Below, in pieces: positions 32,655-39,831 of a stretch of DNA of 64,000 nt (positions are counted from its first letter, which is position 1; the number at the start of each line of letters is the position of its first letter). Source of the stretch: Myxococcaceae bacterium (GTDB lineage: Bacteria > Myxococcota > Myxococcia > Myxococcales > Myxococcaceae); assembly GCA_004173515.1 (NCBI GenBank), contig SECN01000063.1, positions 18,481-82,480 on the forward strand, read 5' to 3'. The translations under genes were made by a program, and so were the position numbers. The notes under the pieces were generated by a model. That model had not been told where the DNA came from and searched no databases. It saw only the letters and a list, made by a program, of their open reading frames with translations.

Positions 32655-33782
32655 TCAAGCCGCGGCGGAGTGGAGGCGGATACAGCCCACACTTCCCCAG
32701 GGGGAACTGGAGACGACCAGGGCCTGGTCGGTCCGGGAATGCCCCCGGGCGAAAGCATGGACAGCCAGGCAGACACCCAGCGCGCCGCTCGCGGCGCCGA
32801 CATCCCCCACCGAGACGCAGGGCAGATGAACGTTTGGCTCACCCAGCTCCTCCCCCAGGCGAACGAGGGCGGTTCCCCACTCCCGCGCGCGCCATTCCTC
32901 TCCGTTCAGGTCGGAGTAGAGATCTCCATTGAAGCGGGCCGGGCGCGGGCCGCGCATGAGCACCTCGCGGATGCAGTCCGCCAGCGCTTCCCCCTGACTG
33001 TGGTGGCCTGAGTACAGGTGATTCCGCTCCTGGGCCGTTGCCACGCCTGTCACCAGGGCCAGAGGCGCTGCGCCGCGCCGACGCGCACTGCCCTCCTGCT
33101 CCAGCAGGAATCCCACGGCAGCCTCCCCGGGCATGAGCCCCACCGGATGGCTGCCCATTTTCAGTCGGCCCTCCTCGCCAAGCATCCGCAGTGCCTCGGG
33201 GTCGATGAGGGAGTCGATCGCGAGGATGAGGACCCGCTCGAAGCCTGCCCGCCACAGCTCACCCGATGCTTGCCGTATCGCCGCGGCTGTTCCCGCGTGG
33301 CCCGGATCCATCACGCGCACATTCGAGTCCGGAAGGGACAAACCCAATGCTTCCCGGAGAGGGCGGAGGCAGTCCTCGCGGATACCGTCCAGGCCATCAT
33401 TCCCCTCCATCTCGAACACCTCGTCATCCCGGGAGGGGGTGACCATCACCAAGGCCGTGCTCGCCCAGAACTTCACGTCCGAGGGAGGAGGAAGCCCCGG
33501 CGTTCCCAACACATCCAGGAGGCAACCTCGCGCCAGGCGCACCCACCTCCCCATCCCCGCGAAGCCGTCCGTATAGCCGTGGAGGGGATGTGTGGTGAGA
33601 GGAAGGGTTTCCTGGATGTCCGGCTCCAGCTCCTGGAAATGACTCACCGGCCGCGGGCGGGAGATGCCTGCTCGGATGGCGGCGCAAGCGGCGGCGGCGC
33701 TGCGCCCTACGGACGTGACGGCTCCCATGGCTGTAATGCCCCCCAGGATGTTGCGCGGGTGGGGCTCGTGTGGAGCACTCAT
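32655..33782 (-). CDS. KS-fold (3-oxoacyl-ACP synthase-like) protein of a type VI effector module
   Basis: 375 residues from ATG 33782, overlapping the TIGR02270 stop by ATGA. The fold is that of a thiolase/ketoacyl synthase: ILGGITAMGAVTSVGRSA at the start, and VSVGDVGAASGALGVCLAV matching the region of the conserved KS glycine-rich loop. The residue normally the catalytic Cys lies in DPGHAGTAAAI, where no Cys is present, so it should not condense acyl chains. Proteins of this kind occur next to DUF4150, DUF6484 and TIGR02270 genes in proteobacterial type VI effector loci, where their task is unclear. Confidence 0.7.
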   Translation of the reverse strand: MSAPHEPHPRNILGGITAMGAVTSVGRSAAAACAAIRAGISRPRPVSHFQELEPDIQETLPLTTHPLHGYTDGFAGMGRWVRLARGCLLDVLGTPGLPPPSDVKFWASTALVMVTPSRDDEVFEMEGNDGLDGIREDCLRPLREALGLSLPDSNVRVMDPGHAGTAAAIRQASGELWRAGFERVLILAIDSLIDPEALRMLGEEGRLKMGSHPVGLMPGEAAVGFLLEQEGSARRRGAAPLALVTGVATAQERNHLYSGHHSQGEALADCIREVLMRGPRPARFNGDLYSDLNGEEWRAREWGTALVRLGEELGEPNVHLPCVSVGDVGAASGALGVCLAVHAFARGHSRTDQALVVSSSPWGSVGCIRLHSAAA

Positions 33783-35119
33783 GCGTTCATCCATCCCTCG
33801 AAGCCGCGCGTGAGCCGCTCCAGCGACAACGCTCCCGCAGCGTGGAGTCTGGTGCGCTGGTGTCCGCACCAGCCCCGGGTTTCCACCAGGCTTTTGCCCC
33901 GGCTCCTGACGGCCAGCTCGAAAGCCAGCGCCGGACGGTGACTCATCGGCGACTGGTGGAGGTCCTGGAGCAGCGCCTTGGGCGTCCATGGCACTCCGTG
34001 CCGGTAACGGTCCTCCGAGTCGAAGCGGTCGCGAGCCCGCGCCCACCACTGTGCCACCTCGGCCACACGGACTTGTCCGGGACGGTGCTCAGGGGACGGC
34101 AGGCTGGGGGACACTGCTCCGGAAGGAGGCACCACCTCGCCCTCGTCGCCTGCCTCGCTCAGGAAGAAGTCCTCGGGGGAGAGGCCGGTGATGACGGCGA
34201 AAGTCTGGAGCGCCAGCCACCCCATCTGCGTCCCGGGCTCCTTCAACACGGCCAGGGCCGCGTCCGCCGCCGCAATCCGCCCGCTGAAGCCGAGCGCCCA
34301 CAGCGCCTCCGCGCGCAATGCGGGCCTGCCCAGCAACTTCACAAGCTTCTCCACATCGGCGGGAGTTCCTCCGGTGGACAGCGCGAGCATCGCCATTCGG
34401 GGCTCTTCTTCTCCCTGCGCGAGCGCCGGACAGGCCTGCCAGGCTGCGCGGAGGCCCCGGATCAGCCCCGTCCCAAGGGCGGCGTTGCGAACGAGGGGCC
34501 GGGAGTCTTCCAGACCCTTGCGGATCCATGGCGCCAGCACAGGCTGCTGCGTCACCCGCGCGGCGCATAAGGCGGCCGCGAGGAGTGCAGGCTCCGCGTC
34601 CGTAAGGTGCATGCGCTCCAGGAGGGCTCCCGCATCGACCCTCCGGAAGGTGAGGACGTCGAGCAGCTCGGCTTGGAGTGTTGGCTCCAACCGCGGCAGC
34701 AGGTCGAGCAACGGGGCGTCCAACTCCTGGCGCTCGCACAGCGCCAGCGCATGTCGCAGCCACGGGCGCCGCTCCGCGTCGTCCACCCACCGCTCCAGCA
34801 CGAGTTGCTGCTCGCCGGACGCAAGCAGTACGACGGCTGCGGAGGCCAAACGCCCGGGCTCCTCGCCTTCCAGCGCCGGCCGCAGTAGCCGGAGCGCGAC
34901 CGGAGGCCCTCCCACCCGGAGCCCGTCCAGATGGGCGCGCAGCCGCGCCTCGTCGCCTGCCTCGACTTCGGCCAGGGTGAAGTCCGGGGAATCCATCGCG
35001 CGCTCCCGTTGCGTCCAGAGGAAGCTGGCTTCCTCCAGGTGCTCCGCGAGCACGTCCCACAGCAGGGGCGGCCGGCGTGTCGCGTCGCGGGGGGAGAGTG
35101 GAGGCGGAGCCACGCTCAC
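33779..35119 (-). CDS. TIGR02270 family protein (HEAT-like repeats)
   Basis: 446 residues; ATG at 35119 overlaps the Imm11 stop by ATGA. The body consists of Leu/Ala-rich helical repeats such as EPALLAAALCAARVTQQPVL and RAEALWALGFSGRIAAADAAL, as in HEAT-type scaffolds. A conserved C-terminal stretch has DRYRHGVPWTPKALLQDLH and ETRGWCGHQ. TIGR02270 is a paralogous family first defined in Myxococcus xanthus and typically neighbours type VI adaptor genes. Probably an adaptor or scaffold for effector loading. Confidence 0.75.
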   Translation of the reverse strand: MSVAPPPLSPRDATRRPPLLWDVLAEHLEEASFLWTQRERAMDSPDFTLAEVEAGDEARLRAHLDGLRVGGPPVALRLLRPALEGEEPGRLASAAVVLLASGEQQLVLERWVDDAERRPWLRHALALCERQELDAPLLDLLPRLEPTLQAELLDVLTFRRVDAGALLERMHLTDAEPALLAAALCAARVTQQPVLAPWIRKGLEDSRPLVRNAALGTGLIRGLRAAWQACPALAQGEEEPRMAMLALSTGGTPADVEKLVKLLGRPALRAEALWALGFSGRIAAADAALAVLKEPGTQMGWLALQTFAVITGLSPEDFFLSEAGDEGEVVPPSGAVSPSLPSPEHRPGQVRVAEVAQWWARARDRFDSEDRYRHGVPWTPKALLQDLHQSPMSHRPALAFELAVRSRGKSLVETRGWCGHQRTRLHAAGALSLERLTRGFEGWMNA

Positions 35120-35712
35120 TTCTTCGGCTCGTCGTTGAAGCGCAGCTCCGTCCAGAGGATATTGGTGAGCTTGCGGTCGTAGATCTCCCGCGCCAGCTCC
35201 CGACCAATGACATACACGCTCGGATTCTTGTCGATCCGGAAGAGCTGGGGCGCAGCCTGCATCTTCGCACGATCCAGGACGTACTCACGGATGCGCAGGA
35301 CGCGGTCAGGCTCCTTCTGGCTCCAGGCGATATCGCTCGCCTTGAGGTCCAGGCAGTCAAAGGTGCCAATCGGATTGATGATGGAGTAGTCCTCGCTGAA
35401 GACGCGCTTGCGATGGTCGTAGAGCGTGAACGGGAGGTACTCAATCTCGTTCTTGCAGTGCTTCTGGATGGCCTCTTTGAGCCCTGGGGACGCAATCAGC
35501 ATGCTCCGCTCATTGCCGAGCAGGGCTGACAACTTGATGCCCGGGTGCTCCGGACTCATCAGGATGCGGGCGTCCTCCGGATAGAAAGGGCTCAGCCTCT
35601 CACCATGGTGGGTGCACCAGGACTTGGCTTCGATACTCTCGACGAACCGGGTGAGAAAGCAGAGGTCCCGGTTGTTTGCGTTTCCCATTGTCTCCAGAAG
35701 TCGGAATCTCAT
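35116..35712 (-). CDS. Imm11 (DUF1629) family immunity protein
   Basis: 198 residues. The C-terminal half has the pattern seen in Imm11/DUF1629 proteins: FDCLDLKASDIAWSQKEPDR and LFRIDKNPSVYVIGRELAR. It lies 32 bp after the AHH nuclease gene, the standard toxin-immunity order, and so probably neutralises it in the cytoplasm. Base composition is visibly lower in GC than the flanking housekeeping genes, a sign of exchange of this toxin-immunity cassette. Confidence 0.75.
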   Translation of the reverse strand: MRFRLLETMGNANNRDLCFLTRFVESIEAKSWCTHHGERLSPFYPEDARILMSPEHPGIKLSALLGNERSMLIASPGLKEAIQKHCKNEIEYLPFTLYDHRKRVFSEDYSIINPIGTFDCLDLKASDIAWSQKEPDRVLRIREYVLDRAKMQAAPQLFRIDKNPSVYVIGRELAREIYDRKLTNILWTELRFNDEPKK

Positions 35713-35744
35713 CGTTCAGTCCTTGGGCTGTCAGGTGCCATGAC

Positions 35745-36602
35745 TCAGGGCGGAGAGCCGCTCATCGAATCCTGGGGCCGCCCCTGGCGGAGGAAGTCGT
35801 GAGGGATGTCCTCCAGCGCGTCGCCATCCATGTTGCCGGCCTTCATCGCCTCGCCAGCAGCGACGATCTGCGGACGGACATTTTTGGAGAGCTGCTCCAC
35901 TGCTTCCCGGGTGTTCTCATAGTCCGGAACCTTGTGGGCGTCTGCGGCCTTCTTGATCCAACTGAAGAGTGATAGCAATTCCTGCTTGATGTACGTGCTG
36001 TAGGTCGCATGGTGGAAATGGCTGAACGTCCTGCGGTGTAGCGGCAATCCAAGCGCCAGTGCGGCGTACCTCACCATCGGGAGGATGATCATGTTGGTCT
36101 GATTGTTGATGTTATATCCCTCCCGCATCAGGCCCGAGCGGACAATCAGCGGTATCCGGTCCTTGGGTTCTATACCCTCACCCGTGTCGATCACCGCGGC
36201 CATGAGTTCCGCATTGGCCACGATGTGGTGCGCCTCATGGGCGAAGGGCGTGCTCGCGTTGGTCTGGAAGTTGCCGTCGCCTTCGAGATCCCATTCCCCG
36301 GGCGAGTCGGGTTGCCTGGGGGCATCCTCCGGCCACGTATATTTCTCTGGAGTCTGCTGGGCCTTCAGCCGCGCCTGGTGACGGTGGCTGCAGCGGTTGC
36401 TTGGGGTGTAGGCGCTGATGTGGCGGTTGACGCAGCCATGCTCGTGGTCTTCGGCGAGGTAGGAGCCCTCCCAGGAGTGGGGGGATGGCGGCTTCGGCTT
36501 CGGCTGGGGTGTCGTCTTGGCCTTGCTCGCCGCATCAGTCGTCTGCTTGGCAATCTTTTTCTTCGCCACATACGTGGCCGCAGCCTTGTTGCTGCTCGCC
36601 AT
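35745..36602 (-). CDS. AHH-family nuclease toxin (type VI effector)
   Basis: 285 residues, ATG 36602. A Lys/Ala/Pro-rich N-terminus (AAATYVAKKKIAKQTTDAA) is followed by a compact segment with several Cys and His (EHGCVNRHIS, NRCSHRHQ) and then the nuclease domain: AHEAHHIVAN holds the AHH signature, and YNINNQTNMIILP plus HFHHATYSTYI supply further conserved catalytic or metal residues of the HNH/ENDO VII superfamily. It is flanked upstream by the PAAR-like DUF4150 and DUF6484 genes and downstream by Imm11, so it is probably an antibacterial DNase carried on a type VI spike. The GC content is lower than its surroundings. Confidence 0.8.
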   Translation of the reverse strand: MASSNKAAATYVAKKKIAKQTTDAASKAKTTPQPKPKPPSPHSWEGSYLAEDHEHGCVNRHISAYTPSNRCSHRHQARLKAQQTPEKYTWPEDAPRQPDSPGEWDLEGDGNFQTNASTPFAHEAHHIVANAELMAAVIDTGEGIEPKDRIPLIVRSGLMREGYNINNQTNMIILPMVRYAALALGLPLHRRTFSHFHHATYSTYIKQELLSLFSWIKKAADAHKVPDYENTREAVEQLSKNVRPQIVAAGEAMKAGNMDGDALEDIPHDFLRQGRPQDSMSGSPP

Positions 36603-36623
36603 GACTGCCTCCAGGGGAGCTGC

Positions 36624-37139
36624 TCAGTTGATCTGGACCTTCCCGCCCTTGATGCGCTGCACCTGCTCGGCTTCGGTCCGGATGTTGACGCCGCGCAGGA
36701 CGACGTCTCCGTTGCGACGCAAGGTGAGGCTCGCCTTGCCACAGCGCAGGGTGACTTCTTCCCGCGCCTCGATGTTCACCTGTTTGCCATCCACGCGGGC
36801 TTCCCGAGGAACGGCGTCCAGCGATTGGAGGATGGCGTCGGTGAGCGGCGCGGGGCTCGCGCTCTTGAGGAGCCCCACGAGGATGGGCAGGGCGGGGTCC
36901 CCATTCTCGAAGAGGAGGAGCGCCCCCTGCCGCTCCATCGAGGCCCTCCGGATGTCCTCTGGCGCTAACTCCAGCGTTGTGCGCACGGAGAGAGGTCCGC
37001 GACGGTTGCCCTCGAAGTCCACCAGCAATGCACCCTTCGCATCCTCACCGGCCGCCCACCCGACTCGTGGCGTGAGGATGGGCTCCTCGGAATGGGCCTG
37101 CCCGGCTCCGGGCCTGCCGCTGCGATTGGAGGCGTCCAT
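36624..37139 (-). CDS. DUF6484 domain protein (VgrG/PAAR-associated)
   Basis: 171 residues starting 3 bp after the DUF4150 stop. The first half shows the family pattern with a central ERQGALLLFENGDPALPILVG; the second half is a VgrG-tail-like beta repeat region: EAREEVTLRCGKASLTLRR and QRIKGGKVQIN. Such proteins accompany type VI spike proteins and are thought to assist effector assembly. No vgrG or core secretion gene lies in the window, so the machine is encoded elsewhere. Confidence 0.75.
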   Translation of the reverse strand: MDASNRSGRPGAGQAHSEEPILTPRVGWAAGEDAKGALLVDFEGNRRGPLSVRTTLELAPEDIRRASMERQGALLLFENGDPALPILVGLLKSASPAPLTDAILQSLDAVPREARVDGKQVNIEAREEVTLRCGKASLTLRRNGDVVLRGVNIRTEAEQVQRIKGGKVQIN

Positions 37140-37142
37140 GGC

Positions 37143-37610
37143 CTAGAGTTCATCCCCGCAGGTATCGCAAGGGAGCTTCCCGGCCGGTTTGCCGAGCCCG
37201 ATGACCGGTGGCTGCATCAGCGGCGCGGGAGGCGTGTTCTTGTTGTTGTGCAGCATGAGATCAAAGGCACGCGCCACGTTCTTGCCTTCGAACTGCACGT
37301 CGAAGGAGTAGTTGACGAACTCGGCCTTGCCCTTGGTCTTTCCAGAGGCCACTCCCCCCAGCGATCCCGCCTCGTCACCGGTGCTCGTGCTGAAGTTCGA
37401 GTCCTTCAGGCACACCGGATTGCCCTCCACGGAGACCTTCTTGCTGCCCTGAGCCGTGTCCGAGGATCTGGCGATGTTCGGGTAGGGAATCGGGGCCTGG
37501 GTCACCGGAGGGGGGACCGGCGTCTTGCAGACATCCGGGAAGGCCACGGTGACCCCATTGGAGTCCTTGGTGACGACGGACATCTTGTTCACGCCCACGG
37601 TATTGGCCAT
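37143..37610 (-). CDS. DUF4150 (PAAR-like) spike protein
   Basis: 155 residues from MANTVGVNKMSV at 37610; an alternative ATG 12 bp upstream (MLAP) has the purine-rich AGAAGAT in front of it. The core has FPDVCKTPVPPP and APIPYPNIA, signatures of DUF4150 PAAR-like proteins that cap the VgrG spike, and ends with GKLPCDTCGDEL, whose cysteines may bind metal. It is the first gene of the minus-strand effector module and probably carries or links the AHH toxin to the spike. Confidence 0.85.
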   Translation of the reverse strand: MANTVGVNKMSVVTKDSNGVTVAFPDVCKTPVPPPVTQAPIPYPNIARSSDTAQGSKKVSVEGNPVCLKDSNFSTSTGDEAGSLGGVASGKTKGKAEFVNYSFDVQFEGKNVARAFDLMLHNNKNTPPAPLMQPPVIGLGKPAGKLPCDTCGDEL

Positions 37611-37714
37611 GGGTGCAAGCATATCTTCTGGAGTCCTGTTTGCGATAGGCCATGGGGAACGCAAGCTCACGGTGCGCAACATCAGGTTCCCGCGAGTGTT
37701 TCCATCGCCTGGGA

Positions 37715-38863
37715 TTACGGCACGAGCGTCGGATCCGCGAAGCGCGGGTCGTGCAGGAACTCCGTGTCCGTGAGCGTCTCCAGGAACGCGATGACGTCCG
37801 CCTTCTCCTCGGGCGTCAGCGTGAAACCTCTCACGAAGGGACTCTGGAGCGGGCTCGCCGCGCCCCCGTTCATCGTCCGTGCTCGGCCGCCCGCCGCGTA
37901 GTGGTCCAGCACTTCGGAGAGCGTGGCGATGCTGCCGTCGTGCATGTACGGCGCGGTGATGGCCACGTTGCGCAGGGACGGGGCCTTGAAGCGCCCCATG
38001 TCCTCCGCCCGGCCTGTCAGTTCGATGAGGCCCGGATCCGTGGCCGGGTACGCGCCCCGGCCGTCCTCGTTGTAGAGGCCCGTGTTGTGGTACGGCAGGA
38101 TGGGCTCCGGCGTGGCTTCGTGCGCGGTGGCGTCCTGGAAGTTGAAGCCGGAGTGGCAGTGGTCGCACTCCAGGCGCTCCGACAGGAACAACTCCAGCCC
38201 CCGCTTGGCCGCCGGACTCAGCGCCTGCACGTCCCCCCCGAAGAGGTAGCGGTCATACGGCGCCGTGCCGGAGATGAGGGAGCGCTCGAAGGAGGACAGC
38301 GCTCGCGTCAGCGTGGCCAGGGACACCGGCGTCGCTTCTCCAGGAAACGCCTCCGCGAAACGCGCCGACAGCGCCGCGTCCTCCCGCAGCCTTCCCAGCA
38401 GCGCCTCCTGCTGATCCGCGTTGCCCAGCTCCACCGGCTCCGTGCCGAACAGCGGCGTCAGCGCCTGCGACTCCAGCGTGGTGAGCGCCGGATTGGCCCA
38501 GGTGAGGCTCGTCGCATACGCCACGTTGGCCAGACCCTGCCCGTTGCGGCGGTGCGTCTGGCCGGTGCTGCCCACCGAATGCACGCGCCCGTCCGTGAAG
38601 GCTCGCGCCTGCTCATGACACGAACCGCAGGACTGCATGCCATTGAGCGACAATCGCTTGTCATAGAAGAGGCCGCGGCCCAACTGGACCTTCGCCTCCG
38701 ACATCGGGTTGTCCTCGGGCACCCGCGGCGTGGGAAAGCCCGCGGGCAGCTTCCAGTCGTACGGCGCGGGCCCGTCCGGCGGAAGCTCCGGATCCGTGCA
38801 GCCGGCGGCCAGCAGCGCCACCGTCGCCAGACACTTCCACGGCTGCCAGCGTCGTCGTGCCAC
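37715..38863 (-). CDS. MbnH/MauG-like di-heme enzyme of an MbnP-MbnH type pair
   Basis: 382 residues with a lipoprotein-type signal (VALLAAGC) and two CxxCH sites (CGSCHEQARAF, CDHCHSGF), the pattern of bacterial cytochrome c peroxidase/MauG proteins. Other family features are PLFGTEPVELG and APSLRNVAITAPYMHDG. It is 11 bp downstream of a four-Cys lipoprotein, the arrangement called a metallo-mystery pair, now known as MbnH with MbnP, in which the di-heme enzyme oxidises a Trp of its partner to kynurenine for copper binding. I assign this by order and motifs. Confidence 0.85.
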   Translation of the reverse strand: MARRRWQPWKCLATVALLAAGCTDPELPPDGPAPYDWKLPAGFPTPRVPEDNPMSEAKVQLGRGLFYDKRLSLNGMQSCGSCHEQARAFTDGRVHSVGSTGQTHRRNGQGLANVAYATSLTWANPALTTLESQALTPLFGTEPVELGNADQQEALLGRLREDAALSARFAEAFPGEATPVSLATLTRALSSFERSLISGTAPYDRYLFGGDVQALSPAAKRGLELFLSERLECDHCHSGFNFQDATAHEATPEPILPYHNTGLYNEDGRGAYPATDPGLIELTGRAEDMGRFKAPSLRNVAITAPYMHDGSIATLSEVLDHYAAGGRARTMNGGAASPLQSPFVRGFTLTPEEKADVIAFLETLTDTEFLHDPRFADPTLVP

Positions 38864-38874
38864 GGCGGGTGCTC

Positions 38875-39747
38875 CTATTCGGCCCGGATGAAGGACTGCG
38901 CGGAGGGATTCGCGGCCTGCGCTCCGAACCCGAGCCCCAGCCGCTGGAAGAGCGGCGCGCAGTCGCTGTCCGTCTGCGACGACATGCAGCCCTCGGCGGT
39001 GCCCGTCGCGTTCGTGTCCAGGTTGGAGCCCGCGAAGAACGCGCCCAGGTCCATCACCACCTTGCCCGTCTCCAGGTTGAAGGCCTCCAACCTCACCTCC
39101 GGACGGTTGTTGTTCGTGCAGCCCGCGGTGCCCGTCGTCTGGCCCTCCGGCGGGGGCGCGCAGTCGGTGCTGCCCAGGTGCATGGCGTGGCCCTGGGGCA
39201 GTCCCGCCGTGCGGCCCTCGATGCGCGTGAACAGGTAGCCGAAACGCCAGCTCCAGAACAGGCCGATGTCATTCAGCGGCGCGGGCGCGGTGGACACATC
39301 CCCGTGGTTCAGCGTCTCCGGCACGCCCAGCGTGAAGCGCAGGCCCGTGTAGTCGCCCTCGGGCACCGTGCCCCGCAGGGACGTGTTCGTCCCCGCCGTG
39401 CCCTGGGTGCACAGCCCGTCCTTGTTGGCGAAGTCCAGCAGCGCCACGCCGTCGTGCTGCCAGGTGCCGTCGTCCTCCAGCGTGACGGGCACCTCCTGGC
39501 CGCCCGCCTTCACCAGCCGCACGTCGTGCACATAGACGCGGAAGTCCATCGGCTCGTAGCTCGTCCCGGTCGCCCCGACGTTCGTGTAGACGCGGCCACA
39601 GGCGAAGGGTTCGGTGCCCACCCGCGCGAGGACGGGGATGTTCACCGTCCGCGCTTCCGGCGGGGTCGGGTCGTCCTTGTTGTCACAGCCGACGACACCG
39701 AGGAGGGCCAGCGGGAGCAGGACGCGGGAGCGGAGCACGGAGGTCAT
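38875..39747 (-). CDS. MbnP-like four-Cys lipoprotein, partner of the di-heme enzyme
   Basis: 290 residues from ATG 39747 (GGAAG upstream); longer in-frame starts add non-signal sequence. The lipobox is LLGVVGC. The mature protein has the family beta-sandwich start (VNIPVLARVGTEPFACGR), Cys pairs (CGRVY, DGLCTQ, TDCAPP, GCTNN) and the conserved aromatic block GLFWSWRFGYLF, whose Trp residues correspond to the MbnP region oxidised to kynurenine. Likely binds copper in the periplasm; cotranscribed with the downstream di-heme gene. Confidence 0.82.
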   Translation of the reverse strand: MTSVLRSRVLLPLALLGVVGCDNKDDPTPPEARTVNIPVLARVGTEPFACGRVYTNVGATGTSYEPMDFRVYVHDVRLVKAGGQEVPVTLEDDGTWQHDGVALLDFANKDGLCTQGTAGTNTSLRGTVPEGDYTGLRFTLGVPETLNHGDVSTAPAPLNDIGLFWSWRFGYLFTRIEGRTAGLPQGHAMHLGSTDCAPPPEGQTTGTAGCTNNNRPEVRLEAFNLETGKVVMDLGAFFAGSNLDTNATGTAEGCMSSQTDSDCAPLFQRLGLGFGAQAANPSAQSFIRAE

Positions 39748-39831
39748 GGGAGGCTTCCTTGAAAGGTGCCTCCCCTCTAACGCACCGGCCGTCCGGACAT
39801 GCCGTGGCATGTTGCCGCACCCGCGCACCGC

